NCBI GenBank assembly: GCA_023079485.1
Contig: CM041084.1
Coordinates: 102,590,467 to 102,654,466, forward strand
Direction: 5' to 3'
Source: Archilochus colubris
Taxonomy: Eukaryota > Chordata > Aves > Apodiformes > Trochilidae
Length of the DNA: 64,000 nucleotides
Position 1 is the stretch's first letter. The number at the start of each line of letters is the position of its first letter. Under the pieces are notes generated by a model. The model worked only from the letters and a program-made list of their open reading frames with translations. It searched no databases and was not told the DNA's origin. Shown piece after piece: positions 36,001-49,600 of the stretch. A program made the translations under genes and the position numbers.

Positions 36001-37569
36001 AGTTCTGTTTATCTAGATTTTTAAAATACCATCTGAAATTGTGGTTTTGAAAGGTCCTGTTGAGTGATGTTATACTGGTGTTGTGTGGGTCACAGGTTCT
36101 CATTTGTCTTTCTGTTTGGTCTGTGTCTTTAACACATGCATAATTTCAGGAAATGGGAATGGAAATTTCTACAAATTATCCTGCTCTTTCATCCATAATC
36201 ATGGCTGAGTTACTCTCTCTGACATTTTGAGCTTTGTCAGAGACTTGTATGTGTTTGGTCAATTTTTAGAACATAGAACATCAATCTTAATCAGGGCTCT
36301 AAGCCTTATCCCACTAAAAGTACAGAACAAACACAAAGTTATTCCATGGGCACATTAAGCAATATTAAAAAATCACTCTAAATTCCAGGTGAGTAATGCT
36401 GCCTTGTACTCAAAATGACCAAAAATAATTTTATCTTGGAGACTGTAGGGAAACTAGGATCCCAGGCTGCCTGGGTATAAATAGAAAGGAAGAATTAGAA
36501 GCATCCATCTTGACTACTGCAGGGGCAGTGTCCTAACAGTAACATTAGCAAAGCCAGTGAAATACTGAAAATTGCAGCAAGGGATTTAATTAGTATTTCT
36601 TTTCATGGTTGAAGAAGTGGTTTGCCCAGTCTAGTGAACTTGTTCTACCTTTCGAAGGAACTTACAAAGTCAATAATGAGGGATTATAGATAATGTAATT
36701 AATTTAATCTCACAGACATGATTTTTAAGTTACTGTGTGGGCAAGACCTGAACATCTGAAACTGGTCTTTGGGAAACTAATGGAACAAAATAACTATTCC
36801 ATAATGACAGTGACAGGACAAATTTGTGGTAGTATCATGTGAAAACTCAGATTCAAGTATATCTCTGTTGTATTCTTGTCTGTTACTTTTGTCCTTCAAT
36901 AGTGTATATAGTTTTTGCCATTCCCAGTCTAAAACATTTCAGTCACAATGCCCCTTTAAAACGCTTTGTAAAAAAAGTACACTGTTTGGATGCATTAGTT
37001 AAGGCAATTAGTTTTGAAAAATGTTTGTTCTTGTGGAAGAGAAATGTCCTTAATTTCCAGTTCTGTTCTTAGGGGATATTTAGTGGCTTTTAATTCTCAG
37101 TGATATTAAACTATAGCTGATTGTCACTTTCTACACTGTAATCTGTGAAGTCTTGAACTAAAATTTTTAGTTCATTGAATTTCATAGGTGTCATGGTCAT
37201 ACTGATGTCGCTGATGCAGAAACCCATATTTCCATGGGTTTTCATGGCTACCACAACTGTCATTATCTCCTGGGAAAAAAGAAAGGTCAAGGCAATTGCT
37301 CTGTTTCATGTTGATAAGGACAGACAGTCATGAAACAGGATTGTTCCCCAGGAAAACCAGTTGCATAACTGCAGTCTGGAGTTTGGCCTGAAAGTTTTCT
37401 GTTAGCAAAAAAAAAAATTTAAGCATGATGTGAGGAAGAGACAGGCAGGTTTATACTGGTTTAGATGCAATGCCAGTCAAACATAATAAGAATCTGCTCT
37501 CAGTCTCATGTTCTTCTGAATTCCATGTTAAACCTTACATGGGCTTGAGTCACTCACAAGAGTGAGTCC

Positions 37570-38024
37570 AGATGAGGGTCAATGGAGATGATTAGAGGGC
37601 TGGAGCACCTCTCCTTTGAATACAGGATGAGAGTGTTGGGGTTGTTCAGGCTGGAAAAGAGAAGGCTCCAGGGAGACCTTAGAACAGCCTTCTAGGACAT
37701 GAAGGGATTACAGGAAAGCTGGGGAGGGACTTTTACATGGGCGTGTAATGATGGGAAAAAGGGTAATGACTTTAAACTGGAAGAGGGCAGATTAATATTA
37801 GTCATTAGGGAGAAATTCTTTTCTGTGAGGGTGGTGAGACACTGGCAGAGGTTGCCCAGGGAAGTTGTGGATTCCCCATCCCTAGAAGTGTTCAAGGTGA
37901 GGTTGGATGGAGCTTTGAGCAACCTGGGCTAGTGTGGGTGTCCCTACCCATGGCAAAGGGGTTGGAACTAGGTTATCTTCAAGGTCCCTTCTGATCCAGA
38001 CCATTCTATGACTCTCTGATTCTA
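37570..38024 (+). mobile_element. CR1 LINE 3' fragment, older copy
   Basis: Plus-strand CR1 of about 455 bp. It starts within the conserved [14 protein letters not shown] coding part, runs through the C-terminal reverse transcriptase remnant, and ends with the 3' untranslated segment AAGGTCCCTTCTGATCCAGA and the tail ATTCTATGACTCTCTGATTC. Mutations in the tail octamers and the lesions in the coding part make it look older than the copy at 8574. The 5' edge (near 37570) is approximate. Confidence 0.95.
37600..37932 (+). pseudogene. CR1 reverse transcriptase C-terminal remnant
   Basis: The plus-strand frame reads [20 protein letters not shown], then a stop (TAG, 37693-37695), then continues in the same frame to 37932 with FKLEEGRLILVIREKFF and [19 protein letters not shown]. 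These match the end of the CR1 ORF2 protein downstream of the polymerase catalytic motifs. It is too short and too broken to be functional. Confidence 0.92.
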
Positions 38025-41000
38025 CAGTCGTTGAATAAAACCAGTTGATCACTAAAAGCATTTTTGGGAAATGTTTTTGATAAACTTTTATGCACTTAAA
38101 GCATGAACTTCCTTTGTCAGTCATGATAATACATTGGTTCATAGACTGCTGTGCAGGCAGTATATATTTTAACCAGAAGAATTGTCTAAAATGGGGAAAA
38201 TATTCTCTATATCATAGAAAATATGGCATGATAAAAATGGAGGCATATTAAGCACAAAATATTACTGAGAACTAACATCAATCTCATTTTTTTTTTATTT
38301 AATAGCTTAAAAAACAAAGGAAGGAGTATCTTCAAGAAAAAATGGCATAAAACAACCACATTTTTAGTGGCTGTTCAATGCACTCAGATGAGTTTTTCAG
38401 AGAGCTTTTTTTGAGCCCTTTGTTATTGTACATACCTCGTGTGTATTGGTGCCTGAGATTCCTCCCAGCTTGAATCCTGCCAGGCCTGTAGCACGCTTTG
38501 TATATTATGAGTAAGAAGCTGTCTGCTAGGGAATTCAATTTATCTCTATTATCCTAGTTACAGGCCTGCCATAAAGATGCTTTCTCACCTAAATAGTGTG
38601 GGAGAAGACAAATAAATAAGCAATATGCCTGGGTGTCTCACACCTATGCAACCCAACTGGACTACCAGGACAAGAGTATGGGGATCATTGGAGGTTCAAG
38701 AATATAGCACCTTCTTTGTGGCACTGGTAATTCATTAAAGTGCAGAAGTATCAGTTCTCAGATGTCAAAATTTGCCTGGTAGGAACAAGGAGGCCTTTAC
38801 TGTCACAATGCAATCATTTATTCCATCATGAACTTAAAATAGCCACAGTAACTCTTTGAATTGTCACCTGACACTCGTCACTCTTGCTGAAGGCCACTAA
38901 AAGTGGCATTAATTACTTCTTAATTAATTAATTAAAAGTAGATCACCAGACTGCTTTTGAGAATATTCACTTCAGTGGCTGGACATATGAAGAAACTGAA
39001 TAACTCACAAGGACTCTTTGTGAAGATATTGTGGCACTGAAATGCCACCTGACAGTTCAAATACAGAGTGACAACGTTTTGGTTACTACAGTGGATCAAA
39101 ACCCCTTCTAGTCAGTGGTAAATTCATCAGTCTTACCTGGGGGGGAAATTGTCACGTTTGAAGTAAGTGATAGTGAACAAATCTATGACTCCACCACTAT
39201 GCCAAAAAATAATATCAAACATTTCACCATTTACTCATCAGGTTTTCTGTTTTGTACCTTTGAAAAATCTAGACTGACACTCTGAAAGCTCTGTAGCTGA
39301 ATTGAAGAAACTATTCAATCTTATTTTACTACAATACCAGGAGTCCGAGAAAAAAAAGCCTGAGAAAGCTAATTGAAATTGTCACTTGTTTTATTGAAGA
39401 GCAAAACTTGCTGGTATTGTGCTGGCTAATAATGGCTTGCATGACTCTGCATTTGCAATAAAGTGTAAAGTGCAGAGAAGAATTCATATGAGGAACTGAG
39501 GAAGTACTGGCATGGAACCTTATTAAAACTTTTCTTTAGGTACATTTGTAATTAACCAGATGAAATTTCTTTTGCATTTCACTGACGAAACTAGTATTTT
39601 TTTCAGTTTTTCCTTTTCCAAAACTTAAATTTGGTTACTCACTGTGAGGAAAAATTTAGCTTTTTTCTAACATATCTTGTGAGCCTTTCAAAGTAGCTCT
39701 GCTTTTTTTGTTTGTTTGTTTGATGTATGATGCCCAATCTCTAACCAGTCTGAACTGTAAGATTACTTTCTCTGGAAAGAATGAGACATGTATTACTAGC
39801 AACCTGTAAAACTGGCTATTGGGCTTTTGTATTTCCAGGGCTACATTTAGGCTTTAAAAAAGAAAAAGGATGTGGGAGTTTCAGTCCTCCTGTGTACTGT
39901 AGAGGAAGGGGAAGGGCAGATCTCCTCCCTGCATCATTTTGCTGGAGCTAGAGCTCTGGTGGTAAATGCCTAAGTTTAGAGGTACTACATCAGTCTAATT
40001 GTCTTCTCTGGACTTAAAACCTTCACTCTGCCTTAAAGATGGATCAAAAGTCCTCAGCCTTGAGCACAGAAAAAACCCCTCCTGCTTTCAGCCCAGGGGA
40101 GTTAGTGTAAATTAGGCCAAGAAGTAAAGTGTTATGAACTTTCATTAACCTCATAGGACAGGGGAATAGCTGGTTTATAAGAGAGGATCACCATGAGCTA
40201 AAGCAACTTTTTAATGACTTTGGAAGGTGCCAGTATGTCAGTCACTGTGAGAGTTGTGGAGGTGCAGAGAAACTTTGAATTTGAGCAAGACAATGAAGAA
40301 TAGGGTATTCACTACCCAGTCCTGTAACTCACAGTGCCCAGACTTACTTGGCTAGAGGAGCAGAGACCTCCAGTACTGCATTAGGACTATGCCTGGTATG
40401 ATAGAAACCACTGCCCACCAGCACTCTTGCAGATCTTGTGAGTCATATAATTAATAAAAGTGAATGCCTCTGTGATTAAAGTGGTTCTTTTATCTGAGCC
40501 CAAGCAGTCTCCACAGTGCCATTTGATGTTGTCAGTACTGAGGGATGCCTGTAAGAAAGGAATGGATGGTCATAAGGCCCATGACTATGAGGCTGTGGTA
40601 AGACCTTGCTCCAGATGTGGGGCTGACACAATTCAGGTTGCACCCACCACAGCCTTTGATCAAGGTCAGGGTGACAGATGTAACCCCATGTTACTCACCA
40701 GTCCCCAAAGTCCGAAGCGTGAGATGGCTGAGTATGTGTGTTGACAAAATTTCATCATATGTCTAAGTGTATAACCAAGAGAAATCTCTCACCTTTGGAT
40801 GGAAGGATGAGTGAAGGATCCTGGCACTGTATTTGACCTGACAGCATGTCACTGTTGTCATGAATTAGGGGAAGGTGAAGATGGAGACTCCTGGGGTATT
40901 GTGAGACCAATACAGGAAGATTTCAACATGTGTGAGGCGAATAAGGAGATGTGGGGCTGAGTTTTAGCATACTGGGTTTTGAGGGAAGAATTATGGAAAC

Positions 41001-43160
41001 TGGAGAAAGAGAAGAATGATCTGGAAAACAAAGCAGAGCATCATAGCGCGGTGAGAGAAGCTCTGAGAGCTGCCCAGTAGGAGAGCAACATAGCATAGTA
41101 AAAGAAAGAGCAAAGCAGCGGTGGAGTTGGCTTGTAAAAGGGCTGGACTGCTGATCAAAAGGGATGAGATCTTGGTCTCTAAGATCATGCTAGCAGGTGC
41201 CTACCCCTGGAATCTGGAACACAGGAGCAAGTGATGCCTGGTCTTTCTCCAGAAGTGTTTCCTGGGATAGTATGGGTTTGATGGGTGCATGTTCCTGGAT
41301 GTAACAAGCTGCTGGAACTGCTGTGACCCATGCACAAATTCAGGGTCATCAGGGGGGCATACAAATAACAGCAAGCTGTTCAACATGTGAAATGAGCTAA
41401 AGCACAGCACCAGCATCTGAGCTGATGAAAAAAAAATAAACATGGAAAAAATAAAAAAGGAAAAGAGTGTCAAACAAGATACTATATTTTTTTAGTACTT
41501 ATCAAAGCATTGCTTTTTCTTCTGGCTTTAGAAGAAATGCAGTATTATTGCAGTATGTCTACTTTGGAGAAAAAGAGGACAAGAAACAAGCCTATACCCA
41601 CAAGGCTTTTTTTTTTACAGATATCATGGCTGAATGGCACAAGGTCCTTTTTGTTCACTGTGCATGCTTCAAGTTTAAGATTGAAGTTTGCATGTTCTAA
41701 ACTGGAAAAGAAAGATCACTAATAGCGTTTACTTGGGCTCCTTTCCTCCAAAGAATAAAGGATACAAAGGAACAAAATAAAAAGTTAAAGTTGGTCTTTG
41801 AAAACGCTCTACTGCTTTCAGTAGAAATAGAAACTTTTGATCTATTTTGTAAATCTGACAGGTGCTCTGAAACAGAAAAAAATGATCTTTTAACTCAAAA
41901 TTATTCTAAAAAGGAGACTTGAAAATGGAGAATGGTAATTAAGTCCCCATAGAAGTGTTTTTATTAACTATAACTTATTATAACTAAGAATGCCTGCTTT
42001 AAGAATGAATATCACTTACTCAGTGACACTCAGAAGTACTTTGTCAAAGTATTTTATTCCAGGACAATTGAGTCATCTGCCACACAGTCAATATATTTGC
42101 TAAGAATTACTTGAGTGGCCTTGGAAAAAAATGGAATATCTAGGTCTTATACATCTCAATGAAGGAAGCAGATTGTCATAACAACTTTGAAAATGTCATT
42201 CTTTCAGTCACAATTAATTTCAGCCCAGCACAGGCACTACATAGAACTGGAAACCAGAAATTCAACAGTAGCACTGAAGGTGATAGCTAAAGGGTGCAGG
42301 TTACTGACTCTTTCTTCCTCTAAGCTTGTGAATGAATGCTGCAGCAGTCCTCACTCTGGACATGAGAGAACAAAAGCCAGAGAACAGAGGAAAACAAAAT
42401 CCATGAAAAATCTTATTCAAAGTACATTGTGGTGAATTTGAATAGCGAGTCTTCAAAGATAAGATGTCAGCGTTACATGGAGAGTCTCAATTATTTAACA
42501 GCAATTAACTGGTTTAAAGAACATACTCAAGTACTTCGTTGAATTGAAGCCTAAATGGTGGTAATACAATAATCCTGTGTATGAATTGCTTGCTTCTTTT
42601 TGAGTTAAAAGTTTCTTCAGCATCATTCAGAGACTCTGTTTTTATCACAGTAACTAGTGCTTAGGATGTGTGGGGCTGTCCCTGAGCATCTAGAGCAGAG
42701 AGATCAGTCTGTGGCCAAAAGGCCTTACAGATTAATGCTTCCTTCACTTCTAAAAATGAAAAAGTATGGAGAAGACCTCTTCTGGTAAAGTGTAGGTCAG
42801 TATTTCTTTTTACACTTGCATAGAAAGGTAATTGAGTGCATATGTGTTATTTACAAGGCAGATCATCTGCATAATTGCAAATATATAAGTAATAATGAAA
42901 TACTTTTGGATTGTTTTAAAATTTTTCTTCTGCTTTTCCTTCTTTATCATTTACTATTTCATAGTCTTTCCCTCACCCATATTATCTGAGCCTCGAGTCC
43001 ACTAATGTGACTTAAGAGGAAATATGAAGTTCTACCAAGAACTTGTTTTTGTAAAATCCCCTCTATTTTGTCAAGACTCTCTACTTGCAAGAGTTTTTCT
43101 CTACTAGCAAATCGGTTTTTCTCAGTTGGCTTGTTATCTGCTTTGGCTGAGAAGTGAGTT

Positions 43161-43202
43161 ATATATATATATAAAAAAAAAAAAAAAAAAGAAAAAAAAA
43201 AA
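43161..43202. repeat. (TA)n followed by poly-A
   Basis: Six TA units followed by A18, a single G and A11. It is low-complexity DNA and probably unstable in length. Confidence 0.93.
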
Positions 43203-43590
43203 GGTGTGAAAAAATGCCACTCTTTGTTTCATCCAGGCTTGTATCATCTGTTATACTTATTGCTACTACTTACTTAGCTGGAGTGAGCAGCACTTGCAAT
43301 TTGTTTCTATTTGATCTCTTTGACTTTTCAATTTTTCACTTTGCTCCTTTGCAGTGCTTCTCCCTCCACTCTACATTGTTCTTCTTCTTGTATGAATGGC
43401 CTTTCTGCATCTTTGGATATCATGGTCTACCTTGTTTTCTGTTTTTGTTTTTAGAGGCTCAAAAATGGAAGATAAAACAAAAGAAAGCAGAAACACTGTC
43501 TGTTCCAGACTTGCAGGAAGGCATGTCTTGCAAGATTTTTCATTTTCAAGAATATTGCTAGACTGAAAGGATATTCTCTTTTTTTCTTTC

Positions 43591-43611
43591 TTTTTTTTTT
43601 TTTTTTTTTTT
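43591..43611. repeat. Poly-T run of 21
   Basis: T21 preceded by CTTTC and followed by CCTGAG. The tract at 12228 has a similar short context, probably by chance. Confidence 0.93.
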
Positions 43612-46600
43612 CCTGAGTAATAAACTCTTTGCTTATTATACAATATATTTCATCAGAAGTTCAAAAAATATCTTTCAAACCAAATTAACATCAGTACCTT
43701 ATTTTCATGAAACCCACATTATTGGAAAGATTTATATGCAGTGACTCAGCAGGTCTGAGGAATTGTTACTGAGACTGAGATATTTTTGAATGAGGAGTCT
43801 GACCACTGCAGCTGAAACTTAACTCTTTAAAAGATATTTCAGATGGTTTTCTCTTTGGAAAATTGTTCTCAGTTTTACTGATCTCCTTACAGTCCTATCT
43901 TCACAGTCAAAACGAAAGGCAAGGTAAGCGTATCATAGCATGGACAAGCCCACCGTGGACTAGAGCAAATACAGACTTCATGGAAAGATGTGGTATCTAT
44001 AATAAAAGGAATGCAGATAAGATTCCTGCTGCTGTGTATGATGCAGGTATTCTGATCTTCAAATGGATTTTCTGTCTCTGTGAGGTGGTGTCAGAATGAT
44101 CTGCGGTCCTTCCGTGTGGCTGTATCACAAATGGATGCAGCCACTTCAGGGAGTTCTCCACCAATTCTCTGTGTGTTTTGCACACTTAGATCACACGAGT
44201 GCATCGAGATAAATCAATGCAATTTAACCTTTACAGTAAAATACATTTTGCTCTCGTGAAAATAAGGTGTTTTGTAGCAACTCTTTGCTCATAATTCCTA
44301 CTCCAGCTAATGTAACTTATATGTTGTAGATTACTTATAGAAAGAAATGCTGAGTAACACACACTAGAAAATAAACAACGAACAAGGACAGCTGATAATC
44401 TAATAATTTGCTTCCATTGGTATCTGTATCAACTAATTCACTGTATTGACAACCGATTTCAGAGGTAAACAGTCTCTTTCATAGGTAAACAGTAGTATTT
44501 GTCACATAGTTTTCCTGCAGCAGGGCACTTAATACTTGTACAAGGCAAGCACTTTTTCATAGGTGGGTATTAACATCTCTACAGCTTCAACAAGAAATTT
44601 AGATGCTTAAACGTTTTGGTGGAGCGGGCCTAAGTGGCTTGAATAGTTCTCATGAGATGCTGTGGAACAGAAGAAGTAAAAGTTGACAGACCTTCACCCA
44701 GGTCTACGAATTTAAAGCACAAGTTTACTTCAGTGTATAAATATGTGTTTTTCTCTAAATAGGCAGTTGAAGGCAATCATATAACAGATTGTGTCTGGGC
44801 TGCTCTAGACTCTTAATGTATTTCATTTTAACCTCATTTACACCAAGAACTCCAAGACAAAACTAGCACTGAAACAATTTCCCCTTGCCCATGCCCCCCT
44901 CCCTTTTTCTAGCATGGAATTAACCTTCTTTTATTTCATGGCAAAGGAAACAGTTGCTGTCCTACTATTAAACTGCTGGGCTCTCAAATTCTCAGTCAAG
45001 ACTCACAAGATTACTAAATGAGATGTGCTATTGTCTTCTAAATTACTTTCTTGAAACTAAAATATGAAGAGTCTCTCCAAGGAATTACTTTGCAGCATAG
45101 TTCTTTATTCCATCTGATGAATAAAGTTGCTTTATTTCAATGCTGGAAGGTCTATGGAAACTATTTTTTTCCAGCTGTGCCATGCTGTATTAGAGACTTG
45201 CTCTGAGACCTTGCAACGTTTTGCACAAATACGGGCACTGAGCAGAATCTGACAAAATATTGGGATGAATCTTTTAGACTGTCTGTGATAGAAATCAGCA
45301 AGCCATAGTCAGGAAGGTTTTAAAATAACAAGCTATAAGTGCATGAACTATATATATGTGTGTGATACGCTCATGCAAGTGCACACTAAAAAATACAGGC
45401 TGTCATTGGCTTATGATAATAATAAACATAAGTGACTCCTGCAAAATGTATCCTTGAACAAATTGAATAGAAGTGTCCTGTCTCGTTGGGCATAATATGA
45501 GTGTTTTGGTGTTTGGTTTTTGTGAAATGAGACATTCCAGTCCTTTAGAACATGAAAACTTGAAATGAAATGTGCTTGCTATATAACGCTGCCCAAAGGT
45601 AATCAAAATAGGTTTATTAAAAATTATTTTATGTTGATTCCTTCATAATTATTTTAAAAGCTATCAAACATAAAAGCAGAAATTATTCAGGGAAATGATT
45701 ACTGAATTCTGAAATACTGAAATCTTTGTGTGAGGAATAGAAGTTCATCCCTCTGTCTTGCTTAATGAAGATTTCCCAAACCTCATGAGATATTTAATTG
45801 TCCTTCTGTCTATGCTAAAACAAGAAAAAACCAGTGATCAGTTCAAAGTAAACAATATGATGAAAATTCTACATATATAATGCAGAAAGTGCATTTCCAT
45901 ATACCACTGGCTGTCTTACGTTGGTGAAATAAGTAAAGGAAAAGACTGCAGATTCTTCCTACTTCCATAGCAACAGAGGACCAGACATACTAAACTCTGC
46001 CATCATGCATATATTCAATTTTATAAGTAAGTAACTTAAAAAATCCTTCTCTAAGTTAACTTCTTTACGAAACTTCTAAGCTGGCTTCCTTGAGAAAGGT
46101 GGCTAAATGGTCTTCAAAGCTAAAAAATTCTTTCCACGAAGAAAATTATTCCTGTTCTCCGCTGGAATTTGTGGCCATAAAATAAATGAGATTTCATCTC
46201 ATAGATATAGTAGTTTGAAAAATCCTGCTGAAATGGAGTGAGAGCTGACCTCTTCTGGCTACGTGTGGGTCACTGATATTGACAGGAAGGACTTTTTGTG
46301 TGCAGTTGGAAGGGAAAATAAAATAAACAAAGGGACTATATAACTGTCATCACCCTGCAAGCAAAATATGTATTATTATCAATCTGGAAGTTCAAAGAAG
46401 GATTTCTAGACACGTATAGACAATTCACATTCCCACAGAGCTGAAATGAGAAAGACTCTTCACATGACTCTTCTACACACATCCCTGAACACAGATTAAA
46501 CTCTTTCTTGCAAAAATGTAATCGAGGTATCTATTTCATATTTCATAACCAATATACTTAGTAAACATTTCAGAAATGCTTGAAACACATCAAGCACACC

Positions 46601-49600
46601 AAAGCACTGGCTACTGTAAGATTGTATTTCAACATATGGATATGAACCACTTTGCATTTTGTCCTACCATGCAAGAAAGAAACCACCAAGAACGTTTACT
46701 CTGAGAAAAATTATTTTACATGGCAGTCACTCCGATTCCTTTCACCTTGGTAGAACTCCCAGTGTGCCTGGATAGGAAACATGGTAACATAAACACATAG
46801 AATTGAAATGCTTCTAGAAAGAGAACATAGACTCAGTCAACTGCCAACCCTAAAATGATTGGGTTATTTTAAACCATATCCCTGAAACTCAATGAAGGAG
46901 AAACCTCATGTGTCCTTACATCTTCATTACTGTTTTACTTCATTTAGACAATGTATAATTACCATGCATAAGAGAGTTAGTTAAGAAAGGTTGCTTACAG
47001 CTCCTATTGTGCAGATTAAGATCTTAAACACATGATCAGACACAGAAAAGAAAGACTAAAAATAAAGAATAACACATTTGAAAATGTTTTCAAGATCGCC
47101 TGGGACTTAGTAACAGTAAAGCCTTTCAGGGGTATCAGATAGCTTCTAGAATCTCTGTGGCATCTCAGCAGTTCTAGTGGCAATTCTTGATCAATCAATT
47201 CTTGATTGATTTTATGTACTTGAGAGGCACATTTTTCATACCAGATATGAAAGCTTTTGCTTTTCTCTCACCTTTAATTATAACTCTTTTCCAGATGCAA
47301 CTTTCTTTTTGAATTGCAAAGCCTCAGGACATTTTAGTCTGTACCCATAATGATCTTAGGCTGGAAGATTTTGGAACTCAGAAATCGTATTTCTGAGTGA
47401 AGTGTCAAATTTACCAGCAAATCATGTTGGTGTACCCAACAGAATGATGATGCCATAGTAGCCTTTCCTAGCTCAGCATCAGTATTCATCACTTGCCTGT
47501 TATTCTCTGTTCTCTTAGGTTACAAGTGATTACTTGGAGGGATTTTTAATTTTTTTTTTTCTATAGGGGGCAGGGAGCATGGGAGAGGAAATAAACAAAC
47601 TAATTTTTACTCTAACTACACTAACCAGTTGAACATGGTTTTTTTCCCAGCATGTCATTATTCATAAGGGATTTTTTTGACCTTCTCTGTAAGCTGTATG
47701 GTGGGAGGAGCTCACACACTCCTGTAAGACTTCTCAATATTCAAACACATTAAACAATTCTCTGTAGTCTCTAGTTACATTGCAGTCTCTAGGTCCACTT
47801 CATGTATTAGATATGATATTAAGAGTCTTATCCCAGATTGTTTTATGGTTAGTTTGGCACAGTATTTCTGGGCTTGCAAACACCCTTGATATAATTTGAT
47901 CTGAGGGAATCTCCTCAGGGTTTAGTACACATACAGTCTTACAATCACCTTCTTTAATTTTGGCAACAAAATCTTATTTTAAGTCTGGTTTCTTCTAGAC
48001 AGAGCACAAAAAATGTCCAAAGTTTCCACTTATAAAACCCAGTAATTTATAATAAAGGTAAATTGAACTGTTTAAAAGGATGTCCACTACATGGGATAGT
48101 TCAACCACTGTGTCTCAATGGCCATTGATTAAAAATTTCATGCTTTAGGAGGACAGGTTTATCTTGCAGATATATACTATACCAAAGAAAGAGACTGCAA
48201 CTACAGAATGTCATGATAATGTGTGTCTCTAATTACATCATCAATGCTGTGGATCACCAGATAATGAACAAAGATATCAAAGGTATCAATATTACTTCAC
48301 ATACAGGCTAAATATTTAATGTATATGTTGAAAAATCAATGTAAAAGAAAAATTCCCTAAGCTATAAACGAAGTGTGTTAAATAGATCTGAATGACAGAG
48401 ATTGGTTAACTCCCTAATTGGAAAAACACACAAGTGAAACAAAACACATAAGTCAGAGAATAAATGAAAGAAAGGCTGTCACAGATTAAAGATTTATACA
48501 GCTGTTTCATCCATTTGGTGCTGCTCTCCACCAGCCTTTGCTCAGATCTGACTCAGATGCCTATATTGCAGGATAACTGACTGATTAAATGGTTTTGTAC
48601 ATCCATCAAAGATCAGAAAACTTAAAATTAAGCCTGCCAAATAAACCCCCACAAATTTTTTTTGAGTATACGAAGAGTTTCTAGAAGAGTAGGGACTGAT
48701 TTCCAATCCAGTTCTTGGAGGTCACAAAATAAGGAACACCAGGACAGGTCTTGGAGCTGCAGCTAGTTTTAAAGGCCTAGTTGTTGAAATCTAAAGGTTC
48801 TAACATAATGCCTCAAAATAATGCATGTAAAGAAAAAGGGTGAGTTTTAAAATATAAAATTGAAGCATGAAATAGTGCGTTATACTTGCAAATATAAATC
48901 CACAGAGAAAATTTCTTTCCTCACTGGATTTGAAGTTCATGCATAAAATTTCCTATGAATTTTGTTCAAATTAAGAAAAAAATAAACTTACATTAGTGTT
49001 GCCATTGTTCCAATCAGTTAACCTGTGAAATCTTTAACAGTGCATGCTAAGTCTCAAGAACAGCTGTTGACTTCATTCAGGTGTTTTCCATATGCCCTAA
49101 ACATTCTTATAATCCCAGTAATTGAGAAGATCAGTGTTTTGCTTCTAAACCTTTCACTAAAAAGCCTTCGTGTCATGCACTAGGTAGGTCAGCAACCAGT
49201 ATTTCTCTGTGTCAGGGTTGGTATATTTTCTTTAAGCACATCTCACCCCCATCAGAGCATAAAAAATCTGGAAACATAAGCTTTCAGTCCAGCTTAACAC
49301 AGTAGTGAAAATGTTTTCATTTATCTAAGACATCACATACATTATTTAGGAGTTTATCTTTGGTACTATGCTATGACTCTATGATTTCTGTCCCACACCT
49401 GTACTAATGAGGAAATCTACACACTGAATCATGACAGAGGGAAAGAAAGAACAGGCAAAGCAATCTTGACAAGCATGTGGAAAGGCAGAGACTTTGGAGG
49501 ACCAAGGTTAGCATTTTGCATATCCTTATAACAGACATGTCATGGTTTGCCGTGAGAGAAGATGTAGTTAAACATCATACATAGATATCCCAAAAAAGAT

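Larger units (their letters stand above)
29563..37569. other. Long unique non-coding stretch
   Basis: No gene or interspersed repeat is recognised over about 8 kb. It contains a T18 run (29666-29683), a possible tRNA-like fragment (29947-30027, listed separately), an AAAC run (30193-30213) and AT-rich tracts. The 74-codon frame at 32424-32648 has a more balanced composition than its neighbours but no known domain. Confidence 0.5.

Noticed and set aside
37692..37922. Minus-strand 76-codon frame
   Set aside because: Antisense of the plus-strand CR1 coding remnant.
40460..40744. 94-codon plus frame with a CSRCG motif
   Set aside because: A single Cys pair without a zinc-finger pattern; no other support.
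12221..43617. Similar context of two poly-T tracts (CTTTC...T-run...CCTGAG) at 12228 and 43591
   Set aside because: Similarity stops a few bases outside the T run; probably coincidence.
49358..49390. CTATGACTCTATGATT, resembling the CR1 3' tail octamers
   Set aside because: No CR1 untranslated or coding sequence precedes it on either strand; too short to support.
49539..49560. TGTCATGGTTTGCC, like an LTR end
   Set aside because: Only about a dozen bases agree with the 58117 element, expected by chance in 64 kb, and no second LTR end is found.
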